Below, in pieces: positions 1-8,895 of a stretch of DNA of 64,000 bases. Each line of letters begins with the position of its first letter. The first letter of the stretch is position 1. Made by a program: the position numbers and the translations under genes. Below the pieces are notes generated by a model, which saw nothing but the letters and a program-made list of their open reading frames with translations, was not told where the DNA came from and did no database searches. Source of the stretch: Mesorhizobium sp. 131-2-1 (lineage in GTDB: Bacteria > Pseudomonadota > Alphaproteobacteria > Rhizobiales > Rhizobiaceae); contig NZ_AP023247.1 in NCBI RefSeq assembly GCF_016756535.1, positions 124,001-188,000 of the forward strand. Direction: 5' to 3'.

Positions 1-1119
1 GCCAAGCACGACAACTGGATCAAGTCGTCCTACCCCTTCGTCTATGGCCAGTTCGACCCGGCGCTGTTCCCGACCGCCGAGTGGCGCGAATGCAACCGCA
101 TGGCGCTCGCGGTGCTGGAGATCCGCAACTGGGCTTCTGACATGGTCGACCGCGACGATCCGCTCCTGATCGAGCAGATCCAGGCGCGGCTCCTGCCGCG
201 GCGCGGCATCTTCGCCAATCCGGACGAGATCATCGTCACGCTCGGCGCCCAGAACGCGCTCTACATGCTGGCCACGCTGCTGATGACCAAGGGCTCGAAA
301 GTGGCGATGGAGGACCCCGGTTATCCCGACGCGCGCTCGATCTTCCGCCTGGCGGGCGCCGACATCCAGCCGGTCCCGGTCGACCAGTCCGGCATCGTGA
401 CGTCCTCGATTCCGCAGGATTCGGGCTTCGTCTTCGTCACGCCAAGCCACCATTGCCCGACCATGGTGCCGCTGTCGGCGGAGCGGCGGCAGGACCTCTT
501 GGCGCGGGCCAACCGCCACAACCAGATCATCATCGAGGACGGCTATGACAGCCAGCTGCTGGACGAGGCGCCGCAGCAGGCGCTGAAGAGCCTCGACCGC
601 TCCGGCCGCGTCGTCTATGTCGGCTCGATGTCGAAGACCCTGGCGCCGGGCTTGCGGCTTGGCTACATCGTCGCCTCGGCCGGGCTGATCGCGGAGCTGC
701 GCGCGCTGCGCCGCTTCATGCTCAGGCATCCGCCGGCCAACAACCAGCGGGCGGTGGCGCTGTTCCTGTCGCTCGGCCATCACGAAGCGCTGGTGCGGCG
801 TCTGTCCACTGCCTTCGACGAGCGGCGCAAGCGTCTGGTCCATGCGATTTCCGCTTTCCTGCCGGAGTGGCGCTCGACCGACTCGGCCGGCGGCACGTCG
901 CTCTGGCTCGAAGGACCGCGCGGCACCGACGCGCGTGGTCTCGCCGAAGCGGCCGCGTCGCGTAGCGTCATCATCGAGCCCGGCGACCGCTTCTTCGACC
1001 GCACGGAAAAACCGTCGCGTTTCATGCGCTTGGGCATTTCCTCGATCGCGCTTCAGCACATCGAGCCCGGCATACGGGAACTCGCGACGGCCGCCGGCCG
1101 CAGACCCGCCGCGGCCTGA
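1..1119 (+). CDS. MocR/PdxR-type regulator, aminotransferase-like part (5' truncated by window edge)
   Basis: The reading frame is open from base 1 and ends at TGA 1117-1119. The visible 372 residues are a fold-type I aminotransferase domain. Near the start there is a YGQFDPALFP stretch typical of the linker-proximal part of MocR regulators. The PLP-binding lysine lies in SMSKTLAPGLRLGY at fragment residue 212. The N-terminal GntR winged helix expected in this family would lie upstream of the window, so a free-standing aminotransferase cannot be excluded. It is followed by a strong terminator and then the MttB-like gene on the same strand. MocR proteins usually regulate a neighbouring gene in response to a PLP adduct or amino compound. 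A link to the methyltransferase is an inference. Confidence 0.85.
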   Translation, partial: AKHDNWIKSSYPFVYGQFDPALFPTAEWRECNRMALAVLEIRNWASDMVDRDDPLLIEQIQARLLPRRGIFANPDEIIVTLGAQNALYMLATLLMTKGSKVAMEDPGYPDARSIFRLAGADIQPVPVDQSGIVTSSIPQDSGFVFVTPSHHCPTMVPLSAERRQDLLARANRHNQIIIEDGYDSQLLDEAPQQALKSLDRSGRVVYVGSMSKTLAPGLRLGYIVASAGLIAELRALRRFMLRHPPANNQRAVALFLSLGHHEALVRRLSTAFDERRKRLVHAISAFLPEWRSTDSAGGTSLWLEGPRGTDARGLAEAAASRSVIIEPGDRFFDRTEKPSRFMRLGISSIALQHIEPGIRELATAAGRRPAAA

Positions 1120-1140
1120 TCCACCTGCCGAATTCGACAG

Positions 1141-1166
1141 AGAGCCGGCCCGCGCCGGCTCTTTTG
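1141..1166 (+). terminator. Rho-independent terminator after the MocR-like gene
   Basis: A perfect 9-bp stem AGAGCCGGC / GCCGGCTCT (1141-1149 and 1154-1162) with a 4-base loop is followed by a short T-rich run. It lies 22 bases after the stop of the MocR-like gene, so that gene and the downstream methyltransferase gene probably have separate transcripts. Confidence 0.75.
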
Positions 1167-1336
1167 CTTTGACACGACCCTCTATCGCTTTAGCATCCTG
1201 GCATATTCGACGGGACTGGCTGGCTCATAGGCTGCACCAATGCCGGCGGCATAGTCGAGCCACAAAGGGGACGAAGCAGGGCCGATGGTGGACCAACCGC
1301 CGCGTCCCGCCTCGCAGATAAAGGTGGAGTGCTTCC

Positions 1337-2926
1337 ATGTCAGTGGCTCTTGAGAAGCAGGATGCGCCGGCCGACCAGCGGTCGCGGCGATCCGGCGGGC
1401 GCGAAGCGCGCCGCGCGATGCGGGCGGCACCGCTTGCAGACGACATCAGGCCGGTGCGGCCCGGCCTCGAAGGCGGCAGCTACGGCCCGCTCAGCGAAAA
1501 CGACCGCGAGCGCATCCACGAAGCGGTGCTGACGCTGCTGGAGACGGTCGGCTTCGCCAATGCCATCCCTTCCTGCATCGAGGCGCTGACCAGGGCCGGA
1601 GCCACCTATGGCGACGACGGCCGCATCCGCCTGCCCCGCGCGCTGGTGCTCGACACGATCAAGAACGCGGCCCGGCATTTCACGCTGCACGGCCAGGACC
1701 CCAGGCACGACATGGTGATCCAGGGCAAGCGCGTGCACTACGGCACGGCGGGTGCCGCCGTGCATCTCGTCGACGTCGAAAAGCGCGAGTACCGCGAGTC
1801 GCAGCTGCAGGACATCTATGACGCCGCCCGCCTCGTCGACGGTCTCGACAACATCCATTTCTTCCAGCGCACCATGGTGCCGCGCGACATTCCCGATCCG
1901 CTCGAGATGGATTTCAACACGCTCTATGCGTGCGTGATGGGAACCTCCAAGCATGTCGGCACCTCGTTCACGGTGCGCGAGAACGTCAAGCCGGCGCTGG
2001 AGATGCTTTATGCGATCGCCGGCGGCGAGGAGAATTTCCGCGCGCGCCCGTTCGTGTCGAATTCGAACTGCTTCGTCGTGCCGCCGATGAAGTTCGCCGA
2101 GGACGCCTGCGGCGTGCTCGAGGCCTGCGTGGAAGGCGGCATTCCGATCCTGCTGCTGTCGGCCGGCCAGGCCGGCGCGACAGCGCCGGCGGCGATTGCC
2201 GGAGCCGTGGTGCAGGCGGTCGCGGAAGTGCTGATGGGCCTCGTCTATGTCAACGCCATCAAGCCCGGTCATCCGGCGATCTTCGGCACCTGGCCGTTCG
2301 TCTCCGACCTTCGAACCGGCGCCATGTCAGGCGGATCGGCCGAGCAGGCCGTGCTGACCGCCGCGTGCGCGCAGATGGCGCAATTCTATGACCTGCCGGG
2401 CGGCTCCGCCGCAGGCATGACGGACTCAAAACTGCCCGACATCCAGTCCGGCTACGAGAAGGGCATCACCAATGTGATGGCCGGCCTCTCCGGCCTCAAC
2501 CTCGTCTATGAGTCGGCCGGCATGCATGCCTCGCTGCTCGGCTTCTGCCTGGAGAGCCTGATCATCGACAACGACATGCTCGGCCACTGCCTGCGCTGCG
2601 TGCGCGGCATCGAGGTGACGGACGAGGCGCTGTCGATCGACACCATCGCCGACGTCTGCCTGAAGGGGCCAGGCCACTATCTCGGCAACGAGCAGACGCT
2701 GAAGCTGATGCAGACCGAATATTTCTATCCGGCCATCGGCGACCGCTTCTCGCCCAAGGAATGGAACGAGAAAGGCCGGCCCGATATCCTGCAAAGGGCG
2801 ATCGCCGAAAAGAAGCGCGTGCTTGCCGAGCGCTTCCCGCGCCATGTGCCGAAAATGATAGACGACAAGTTGCGCGCCCGCTTCGGCGAGATGATCAAGC
2901 TGCCGCGCGGCGGCATGGGTGGCTGA
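1337..2926 (+). CDS. MttB-superfamily (trimethylamine/glycine betaine-type) methyltransferase, non-pyrrolysine
   Basis: A 529-residue protein of the trimethylamine methyltransferase family (COG5598). These enzymes move a methyl group from a quaternary or tertiary amine to a corrinoid protein. The reading frame has no internal amber codon, so this is the pyrrolysine-free branch, whose characterised member MtgB demethylates glycine betaine. The ATG at 1337 has a GGTGGA Shine-Dalgarno sequence at 1323-1328. The first 40 residues are basic and look like a poorly conserved extension before the family core, which begins around RPVRPGLEGG. No corrinoid protein (MttC/MtgC type) or reactivase is encoded in this window, so the methyl acceptor must come from elsewhere. 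The substrate cannot be read from the sequence. Confidence 0.88.
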   Translation: MSVALEKQDAPADQRSRRSGGREARRAMRAAPLADDIRPVRPGLEGGSYGPLSENDRERIHEAVLTLLETVGFANAIPSCIEALTRAGATYGDDGRIRLPRALVLDTIKNAARHFTLHGQDPRHDMVIQGKRVHYGTAGAAVHLVDVEKREYRESQLQDIYDAARLVDGLDNIHFFQRTMVPRDIPDPLEMDFNTLYACVMGTSKHVGTSFTVRENVKPALEMLYAIAGGEENFRARPFVSNSNCFVVPPMKFAEDACGVLEACVEGGIPILLLSAGQAGATAPAAIAGAVVQAVAEVLMGLVYVNAIKPGHPAIFGTWPFVSDLRTGAMSGGSAEQAVLTAACAQMAQFYDLPGGSAAGMTDSKLPDIQSGYEKGITNVMAGLSGLNLVYESAGMHASLLGFCLESLIIDNDMLGHCLRCVRGIEVTDEALSIDTIADVCLKGPGHYLGNEQTLKLMQTEYFYPAIGDRFSPKEWNEKGRPDILQRAIAEKKRVLAERFPRHVPKMIDDKLRARFGEMIKLPRGGMGG

Positions 2927-2944
2927 CGGACCTCCATCGGACCG

Positions 2945-3343
2945 TCACTCGGCGCTCAGCCCATAACGCTCCACCACCTGGGCGCTGATCAGCTTTGCGT
3001 GCAGCGCCATCAGCACGATCTGCGCATCGAGGCTGTCGCCGGCCTCGAGCGCCGCCTCTATCCTGCGTTCGGCGTCCAGCCTGCGCTCGCGGCCATTGGC
3101 CTGCTCAAACGTCTCCGGCCCGGCGACGCAATAGCCGAACAGTTCGGCGAGCGACGAATAGGCCTGTGCCGGCGGCTCGTCCGGCCAGTGATCCTTCATC
3201 AGATTGACGATGGTGAGCTTGACGCCCTCCGGCACGAGGGCGGGATGGAGGTCGGCGCCGCGTAGGGCGGCATCGAGCTGCCTCAGGTCGCCCGATCGGC
3301 CGAACATGCCAAGGAAGCCAAGGGAAGAACGCCGTTTCGTCAT
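2945..3343 (-). CDS. Conserved hypothetical protein
   Basis: A 132-residue soluble protein that I cannot place in a named family. It starts with a short basic and hydrophobic segment (TKRRSSLGFLGMFGRSGDL), then a mixed helical body rich in Leu, Ala and Glu without cysteine clusters or a transmembrane segment. It faces the MttB-like gene tail to tail with an 18-base gap, so it does not belong to that transcription unit. Composition and codon usage match the neighbours. I know of no assigned function. Confidence 0.7.
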   Translation of the reverse strand: MTKRRSSLGFLGMFGRSGDLRQLDAALRGADLHPALVPEGVKLTIVNLMKDHWPDEPPAQAYSSLAELFGYCVAGPETFEQANGRERRLDAERRIEAALEAGDSLDAQIVLMALHAKLISAQVVERYGLSAE

Positions 3344-3478
3344 GATGGTCCTGTCCGCGCCTCACACATATGGCATCGGGCGCGCCGATTTGCACAGGAG
3401 CGGAACCCGCCTTGCTGCCGATCATGCATAGGTACGGCAAGGCCGGAACGGGCGCCGGAGACAGCCGCCCCATTCAGC

Positions 3479-3516
3479 AAAAACGGCGGCTTGATCCTTC
3501 GATCAAGCCGCCGTTC
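3479..3516 (-). terminator. Terminator of the xylonate-dehydratase-like gene
   Basis: A perfect 14-bp stem (3483-3496 with 3503-3516, loop CCTTCG) is followed on the minus strand by a run of T residues (A run 3479-3484 on the plus strand). It sits 22 bases past the stop of the minus-strand dehydratase gene and is a textbook intrinsic terminator. Confidence 0.85.
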
Positions 3517-3538
3517 GCGCGAGCGAGGTTGCCGACGC

Positions 3539-5344
3539 TCAGTGGTTGTCGCGCGGCACCCCCCTGGTATGCGCGACATCCTGGTATTTCACCGCCGGCT
3601 TCAGCACCATGCCGGCGGAAAACTGGTCGACCATGCCGCGCTGGATCTCCTGCCACGGCGTCTGGTGCTGGGGATAGTGGAAGCCGCCATTGCCCTGCAG
3701 CGCGGCGCGCCGCGTGGCGATCTCCTCGTCGCTGACGAGGATGTTGGCGGTGCCCTTCTTCAGGTCGATGCGGACGCGGTCGCCGGTCTTGAGCAGCGCC
3801 AGGCCGCCGCCGATGGCGGCCTCGGGCGAAGCGTTGAGGATCGACGGCGAGCCTGACGTGCCGGACTGGCGGCCGTCGCCAATGCAGGCCAGCGAATGGA
3901 TGCCTTTCTTGATGAGGTAGGCCGGCGGCTGCATGTTGACCACCTCGGCGCCGCCCGGATAGCCGACCGGCCCGGCGCCGCGCATGAACAGGATGGTGTG
4001 CTCGTCGATGCCTTGCGCCGGATCGTCGATGCGGGCGTGGTAGTCCTCCGGCCCGTCGAAGACCATGGCATTGCCCTCGAAAGCCTCGGGATCCTTGGGA
4101 TTCGACAGATAGCGCTGGCGGAATTCCGGCGATATGCCGCTGGTCTTCATGATCGCCGAATCGAACAGATTGCCCTTGAGGTTGATGAAGCCGGCATTGG
4201 CCTTCAGCGGCTTGTCGACGCTGCGGATGACTTCCGGATTTTCGTTGGCCGCGCCTTTGCAATTGTCGCCCATCGTCTTGCCGTTTGCGGTGACGGCATC
4301 GGGATGCGGCAGCAAACCACCCTTCATCAGTTCGGCCACCACGGCCGGCACGCCGCCGGCATGGTGATAGTCCTCGCCGAGGTATTCGCCCGTCGGCTGC
4401 AGGTTGACGATGAGCGGCACGTTGAGGCCGATCTTCTGCCAGTCGTCATTGTCGAGCGGCACGCCGAGATGGCGGGCGATGGCATTGAGGTGGATCGGCG
4501 CGTTGGTCGAGCCGCCGATGGCCGAATTGACGACGATGGCGTTCTCGAACGCCTGGCGCGTCATGATGTCGGACGGCTTCAGGTCCTCATGCACCATCTC
4601 GACAATGCGCTTACCGGTCTCGTAGGCGATCTGGCCGCGCTCGCGATAGGGCGCGGGGATGGCGGCCGAGCCAGGTAGCTGCATGCCGAGCGCCTCGGCC
4701 AGCGAGTTCATAGTGGTGGCGGTGCCCATGGTGTTGCAATAGCCGGTGGACGGCGCCGAGGAGGCGACGATGTCCATGAACTCGTCATAGTTGATCTCGC
4801 CGGCCGACAGCCGCTGGCGCGATTCCCAGACGATGGTGCCGGAGCCGGTGCGCTTGCCCTTGTGCCAGCCATTGAGCATCGGCCCGACCGACAGCGCAAT
4901 GGCGGGGATGTTGACTGTGGCGGCCGCCATCAGCAGCGCGGGCGTTGTCTTGTCGCAGCCAATGGTGAGCACGACGCCGTCGAGCGGATAACCGTAAAGC
5001 ACCTCGACCAGGCCGAGATAGGCAAGGTTGCGATCGAGCGAAGCGGTCGGCCGCTTGCCGGTCTCCTGGATCGGATGGCACGGGAACTCGAAGGGAATGC
5101 CGCCCATCGAGACGATGCCCTCGCGCACGCGCTTGGCGAGCTCGAGATGGTGCCGGTTGCAGGGCGACAGGTCCGAGCCGGTCTGGGCGATGCCGATCAG
5201 CGGCTTGCCGGACATCAGTTCGGCGCGCGTCAGCCCGTAGTTCAGGTAGCGCTCGAGATAGAGCGCCGTCATGCCCGGATTGTCGGGGTTGTCGAACCAC
5301 TCCTGCGAGCGAAATTTCTTCTTGTTGGTGGGGGCGCCGGCCAT
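3539..5344 (-). CDS. xylD: IlvD/Edd-family sugar-acid dehydratase, D-xylonate dehydratase-like
   Basis: A protein of about 601 residues from the IlvD/Edd family, which dehydrates sugar acids using an Fe-S cluster. Its N-terminal [20 protein letters not shown] segment, the long [20 protein letters not shown] region and the C-terminal ending in RDNH closely resemble Caulobacter D-xylonate dehydratase XylD as I remember it. Cluster-ligand cysteines are visible in SPCNRHH, GCDKTTP and TGYCNTMGT. Two adjacent ATGs (5347, 5344) are possible. The second has the better distance to GGAG. A longer frame reaching 5704 has no ribosome site and was not used. No other xylose-pathway gene is nearby, so arabinonate or another sugar acid remains possible. 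It is divergent from the CoxG-like gene. Confidence 0.85.
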   Translation of the reverse strand: MAGAPTNKKKFRSQEWFDNPDNPGMTALYLERYLNYGLTRAELMSGKPLIGIAQTGSDLSPCNRHHLELAKRVREGIVSMGGIPFEFPCHPIQETGKRPTASLDRNLAYLGLVEVLYGYPLDGVVLTIGCDKTTPALLMAAATVNIPAIALSVGPMLNGWHKGKRTGSGTIVWESRQRLSAGEINYDEFMDIVASSAPSTGYCNTMGTATTMNSLAEALGMQLPGSAAIPAPYRERGQIAYETGKRIVEMVHEDLKPSDIMTRQAFENAIVVNSAIGGSTNAPIHLNAIARHLGVPLDNDDWQKIGLNVPLIVNLQPTGEYLGEDYHHAGGVPAVVAELMKGGLLPHPDAVTANGKTMGDNCKGAANENPEVIRSVDKPLKANAGFINLKGNLFDSAIMKTSGISPEFRQRYLSNPKDPEAFEGNAMVFDGPEDYHARIDDPAQGIDEHTILFMRGAGPVGYPGGAEVVNMQPPAYLIKKGIHSLACIGDGRQSGTSGSPSILNASPEAAIGGGLALLKTGDRVRIDLKKGTANILVSDEEIATRRAALQGNGGFHYPQHQTPWQEIQRGMVDQFSAGMVLKPAVKYQDVAHTRGVPRDNH

Positions 5345-5356
5345 CATGGTCTCCGT

Positions 5357-5371
5357 ATTTGTATGACAAAT
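5357..5371. promoter_or_regulatory. GntR(FCD)-type operator-like dyad
   Basis: ATTTGT-ATG-ACAAAT is a perfect 6-bp dyad with a 3-base centre, about 10 bases before the dehydratase start on the minus strand. It contains TTGTATGACAA, the type of site bound by FadR/FCD-subfamily GntR regulators of sugar-acid catabolism. No GntR gene of that type lies in the window, so any regulator would act from elsewhere. Confidence 0.5.
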
Positions 5372-5492
5372 CGATATGACAATGCGCGGATGCAGGCAAG
5401 GGGCACGCGCCATCCGAACCCGCACTTTGGTGCGATAGACACAAGTGCGCCCCTGCGCTAGGGCTTTCGACAAGTCTCTCCGGGAGGTTCTG

Positions 5493-5945
5493 ATGGCTTT
5501 GGTGATCGAAGGCGAGGAACGTATTGCCGCACCCCTGCAGAAAGTATGGGAAGCGCTGAACGACCCAGCCATTCTGAAGGACGCCATCCCCGGCTGCCAG
5601 AGCCTCGAAAAGAAATCCAACACCGAGATGGCGGCGATCGTGGTGCTGAAGATCGGGCCGATCAAGGCGACCTTCAATGGCGAAGTCACGCTGAAGAACC
5701 TCAACCCGCCGCACTCCTACACCATCCAGGGCGAGGGCAAGGGCGGCATCGCCGGCTTCGCCAAGGGCGGCGCCGACGTGACGCTGACCGCCGACGGCGC
5801 CGACACGACGGTACTCAAATATGCGGCCAAGGCCGATGTCGGCGGCAAGATCGCCCAGCTCGGCAGCCGCCTGATCGAATCGACGTCGAAGAAGCTCGCC
5901 GGGCAGTTCTTCACCGCCTTCGGAGACAAGGTGGGGAACGGCTGA
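5493..5945 (+). CDS. CoxG-like SRPBCC-family protein (CO dehydrogenase subunit G family)
   Basis: A 150-residue protein with the CoxG/SRPBCC fold: [20 protein letters not shown] near the start, then IPGCQSLEK, and a C-terminal amphipathic helix (residues ~125-150) of the kind that anchors CoxG to membranes or partner proteins. CoxG helps recruit or mature CO dehydrogenase in carboxydotrophs, but no cox structural genes are visible here, so it is probably a stand-alone paralogue of unknown ligand. The ATG at 5493 has a strong GGGAGG site at 5482-5487. The gene ends 14 bases before the convergent mrp stop. Confidence 0.85.
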   Translation: MALVIEGEERIAAPLQKVWEALNDPAILKDAIPGCQSLEKKSNTEMAAIVVLKIGPIKATFNGEVTLKNLNPPHSYTIQGEGKGGIAGFAKGGADVTLTADGADTTVLKYAAKADVGGKIAQLGSRLIESTSKKLAGQFFTAFGDKVGNG

Positions 5946-5959
5946 GCCGTACCCGCAGT

Positions 5960-7129
5960 CTACTCGAACACGATGCTTGGCACCGCGGCTTCCGCCGCGC
6001 CGCGCTCCTCATTGACCCTGTCCCAGACCTTCAAGGCGATATCACGATAGATCTTCGCCTCGGCCCCGTCCGGCTTCGAGACCACCACCGGCGTGCCAGC
6101 ATCCGAGCTTTCGCGAATGCCCATTTCCAGCGGCACTTCACCGAGGAAGGTGACGCCCAGCCGCTCGGCCTCGCGCCGCGCGCCGCCATGGCCGAAAATG
6201 TCGTAGCGCTTGCCGGTGTCGGGGGCGAGGAAGTAGCTCATGTTCTCGACGATGCCGAGCAGCGGCACGTCGACCTTCCTGAACATGTTGAGACCCTTGC
6301 GGGCGTCGATCAAAGCGAGGTCCTGCGGCGTCGAGACGATGACGGCGCCGGCGAGCGGCACCTGCTGCGCCATGGTGAGCTGGGCGTCGCCGGTGCCGGG
6401 CGGCATGTCGACGACGAGCACGTCGAGCGGGCCCCATTCGACCTCGCGCAGCATCTGCGTCAGCGCCGACATCACCATCGGACCGCGCCAGATCATCGGC
6501 GTCTCCTCGTCGACGAGGAAGCCCATCGACATCACCTTCAGCCCATAGTTCTGCATCGGCTTCAGGATCTTGCCGTCGACGGTCTGCGGCCGGCCATGGA
6601 TGTTGAGCAGCCTCGGCATGGACGGGCCGTAGATATCGGCATCGAGCACGCCGACCTTCAGGCCGTTGGCGGCAAGGCCAAGCGCCAGATTGACCGCGGT
6701 GGTCGACTTGCCGACGCCGCCCTTGCCAGAAGCCACCGCGATGATCGCCTCGATGCCGGGCACGCCGCGCTTGCCGTGGCTGTGCGAGGCGGGCGCCTGC
6801 GGCGCGGGCCGCGAAGGTGCCGCCGGCGGGGCCGGTCGAGGCGCGGGACGCGGAGGCACCGGGGCTTCCATGCCGCCGCCTTTCTTCTCGGCCGTCAGCG
6901 CCACGACGGCGCCGGCGACGCCGGGAATGGCCTTGACCACACGCTCGGCAGCGGCGCGCAGCGGTTCCATCTCCTGCGCGCGGGCGGCGGGAACGGTGAT
7001 CGAGAAGAACACCTTGGCGTCGGCGATGAAAATCTCCGAGACCAGGCCAAGGTCGACGATGTTGCCGGTGAAATCCGGCCCGTTGACCGTTTTCAGGCGC
7101 TCTATGACGGTTTCCTTGGTGACGGCCAT
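5960..7129 (-). CDS. mrp: Mrp/ApbC-family Fe-S carrier P-loop ATPase
   Basis: A 389-residue Mrp/NBP35-family protein that carries and delivers Fe-S clusters. It has an N-terminal MIP18/DUF59 domain (about 1-85), a Pro/Ala-rich linker, and an ATPase domain starting with the deviant Walker A GKGGVGKSTT near residue 132, followed by DADIYGPSMPRL. The usual CxxC cluster-bridging motif after ENMS is replaced by YFLAPDTGKRYDIFGHGG, with no cysteine. The start at 7129 has an AAGGAAA ribosome site. A longer upstream extension lacks one and was not used. Confidence 0.93.
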   Translation of the reverse strand: MAVTKETVIERLKTVNGPDFTGNIVDLGLVSEIFIADAKVFFSITVPAARAQEMEPLRAAAERVVKAIPGVAGAVVALTAEKKGGGMEAPVPPRPAPRPAPPAAPSRPAPQAPASHSHGKRGVPGIEAIIAVASGKGGVGKSTTAVNLALGLAANGLKVGVLDADIYGPSMPRLLNIHGRPQTVDGKILKPMQNYGLKVMSMGFLVDEETPMIWRGPMVMSALTQMLREVEWGPLDVLVVDMPPGTGDAQLTMAQQVPLAGAVIVSTPQDLALIDARKGLNMFRKVDVPLLGIVENMSYFLAPDTGKRYDIFGHGGARREAERLGVTFLGEVPLEMGIRESSDAGTPVVVSKPDGAEAKIYRDIALKVWDRVNEERGAAEAAVPSIVFE

Positions 7130-7346
7130 GGTGTTTCCTTGAGGTTTGGCGATGCAGATAGTGCAGTTTCCGGCAAGAACCAAGCCGTGGAGCAATGGCT
7201 CGCGCCGCGTGCCACTGAAAACGACCGATGGTGTCGGTTTGCCCGACGCTGTTTTTGGCCGGCACGCACCGCTTGGCCATGGCCGATCGATCCACGGACC
7301 CTATCTCGGTTGCCATGAGCGACGGCAACCGGGGAAGGAGGCTGTC

Positions 7347-7724
7347 ATGCTCGCAAACAGCAACGCGACGGCCAATCTGGCGGTGAAGGACCTTGCGAGG
7401 GCAAAGACGTTTTATGAAGGAACGCTGGGCCTCAAGCAGGTGGACGAGATGGCCGGAGACCTGATCGTCTACAAGAGCGGCGACACGGTCATCAACGTCT
7501 ATCGTTCGGAATTCGCCGGAACCAACAAGGCGACGGCGTTGACGTGGACGGTCGGCAGCGAGATCGGCGCGATCGTCCAGGCGCTGAAATCGAAGGGTGT
7601 CGCCTTCGAGCACTATGAGATGCCGGGCCTTGCGCTGGAGGGCGACGTCCACGCCGGCTACGGCATGAAGGTCGCATGGTTCAAGGATCCGGACGGCAAC
7701 ATATTGTGCCTTGCGGGCGAGTAA
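7347..7724 (+). CDS. VOC (glyoxalase/bleomycin-resistance-like) family protein
   Basis: A 125-residue single-domain vicinal-oxygen-chelate protein. It shows the typical opening ATANLAVKDLARAKTFYEGTLGL, a central TVINVYRSEFAG strand and a C-terminal WFKDPDGNILCL motif. Members bind a metal and act on small electrophiles or sequester drugs. The substrate cannot be predicted. A very strong purine-rich ribosome site (7331-7341) precedes the ATG. The next gene, the LysR regulator, follows after 79 bases on the same strand. Confidence 0.88.
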   Translation: MLANSNATANLAVKDLARAKTFYEGTLGLKQVDEMAGDLIVYKSGDTVINVYRSEFAGTNKATALTWTVGSEIGAIVQALKSKGVAFEHYEMPGLALEGDVHAGYGMKVAWFKDPDGNILCLAGE

Positions 7725-7803
7725 GTTCCGAGGCGCGAACCAGTTCGTGGTTCCGCGGCAGCGCCGTCTGGCGCAACAGCTTTACGCCGGTTAGCCTGCG
7801 CCG

Positions 7804-8703
7804 ATGATCGACAAGCTGGAATTCTTCATCGCGCTCGCCAGGGAGGAGCATTTCGGCCGGGCGGCGGAAGTGTGCGGCGTAACCCAGCCGACGCTCTCGG
7901 CGGGGATCAAGCAGCTGGAGGAACAGCTTGGCGTGATGCTGGTGCTGCGCGGCTCGCGCTTCCAGGACCTGACGCCGGAAGGCAAGCAGGTGCTGGTTTG
8001 GGCGCGCCGCATCGTCGGCGACAGCCGCACCATGCGCGAGGAGATGCGGGCGGCCCGCCACGGCCTGTCCGGCCGCATCCGCATAGCGGCGGTTCCGACG
8101 GCGCTGGCCATGGTGGCGCGGCTGACGACGCCATTTCGCGAAAAGCATCCGGGCGTCACCTTCTCGGTGCTGTCGCGCACCTCGATCGAGGTGCTGACGC
8201 TGCTCGGTAATTTCGACGTCGATGCCGGCATCACCTATCTCGACAACGAGCCACTCGGACGGGTGGTGAGCGTGCCGCTCTATGACGAGCGCTACCAGCT
8301 GATCACCGCGGTCGGAAATCCCTATTCCGACCGCGACAAAGTGACGTGGGCGGAGATCAGCCAGCTGCCGCTCTGCCTTTTGACGCCCGACATGCAGAAC
8401 CGCCGCATCATCGACCAGCACCTGGCTGAGGCCGGCGTGCAGGTACGGCCGACGCTGGAATCCAATTCCATGATCGTGCTGTTCTCGCATATCCGAACCG
8501 GCAAATGGTCGTCGATCATGCCGCTCAACCTCGCGGAAACATTCGGCTTTTCAGAGCCGATCCGGGCCATTCCGATCGTCGAGCCGGATGCCAGCCACAC
8601 GGTCGGGCTGGTGGCGGCTCCCGGCGAACCGCACACGCCTTTGGTGCAGGCGCTGCTGGACGAGGCGATGACGCTGGCGGACGATTTCCGAAACCATCGC
8701 TAG
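7804..8703 (+). CDS. fdsR: LysR-family regulator of the formate dehydrogenase operon (FdsR-like)
   Basis: A 299-residue LysR-type regulator. The N-terminal winged helix is clear (IDKLEFFIALAREEHFGRAA, then TQPTLSAGIKQLEEQLGVML) and is followed by a substrate-binding domain. It lies directly before fdsG in the same orientation, with 192 bases between that hold a perfect LysR-type dyad. A LysR regulator beside fds genes is known from Cupriavidus (FdsR), so control of the formate dehydrogenase operon is likely. The ligand, formate or a metabolite, is inferred. Confidence 0.85.
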   Translation: MIDKLEFFIALAREEHFGRAAEVCGVTQPTLSAGIKQLEEQLGVMLVLRGSRFQDLTPEGKQVLVWARRIVGDSRTMREEMRAARHGLSGRIRIAAVPTALAMVARLTTPFREKHPGVTFSVLSRTSIEVLTLLGNFDVDAGITYLDNEPLGRVVSVPLYDERYQLITAVGNPYSDRDKVTWAEISQLPLCLLTPDMQNRRIIDQHLAEAGVQVRPTLESNSMIVLFSHIRTGKWSSIMPLNLAETFGFSEPIRAIPIVEPDASHTVGLVAAPGEPHTPLVQALLDEAMTLADDFRNHR

Positions 8704-8730
8704 GCTAGACAGTGCAGGCGGACCGCACTT

Positions 8731-8747
8731 GATAGAAAATTTCTATC
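8731..8747. promoter_or_regulatory. LysR-type operator upstream of fdsG
   Basis: GATAGAAA-A-TTTCTATC is a perfect 8-bp dyad around one central base and fits the ATAG-N7-CTAT / T-N11-A consensus of LysR regulators. It lies 28 bases after the regulator gene and 149 bases before fdsG, a normal place for the recognition site. Confidence 0.65.
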
Positions 8748-8819
8748 GAGCGACGGAACAGCTTTATTGATTTCGGAGGTTTCCTCTGATTTCGTAAGGA
8801 CTTAGCGATATTGCGTCCT

Positions 8820-8875
8820 ATGCATGTCGTTGCCCGAAAACCGCTCTATATTTGGGTGACATACATAAGGTCGCC
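8820..8875. repeat. Degenerate copy of an intergenic palindromic repeat in the fds leader
   Basis: The segment has the layout GCATGTCG...CCCGAAAACCGC...GGGTGACATAC, an imperfect palindrome of the same type as the repeat at 18178-18217. It lies between the operator and the fdsG start, so it would be part of the leader or overlap the promoter. Confidence 0.35.
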
Positions 8876-8895
8876 ACGACCAGGGAGGGCGCTGC

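Noticed and set aside
1340..2272. A 310-codon minus-strand open frame opposite the MttB-like gene
   Set aside because: It is a shadow of the plus-strand gene: the translation is His/Arg/Ala-rich without motifs, a normal result of GC-rich codon bias.
7081..7260. Search for a selenocysteine or pyrrolysine signal near the formate dehydrogenase and MttB-like genes
   Set aside because: fdsA uses Cys395 and the MttB-like gene has no in-frame amber codon, so no recoding needs to be invoked.
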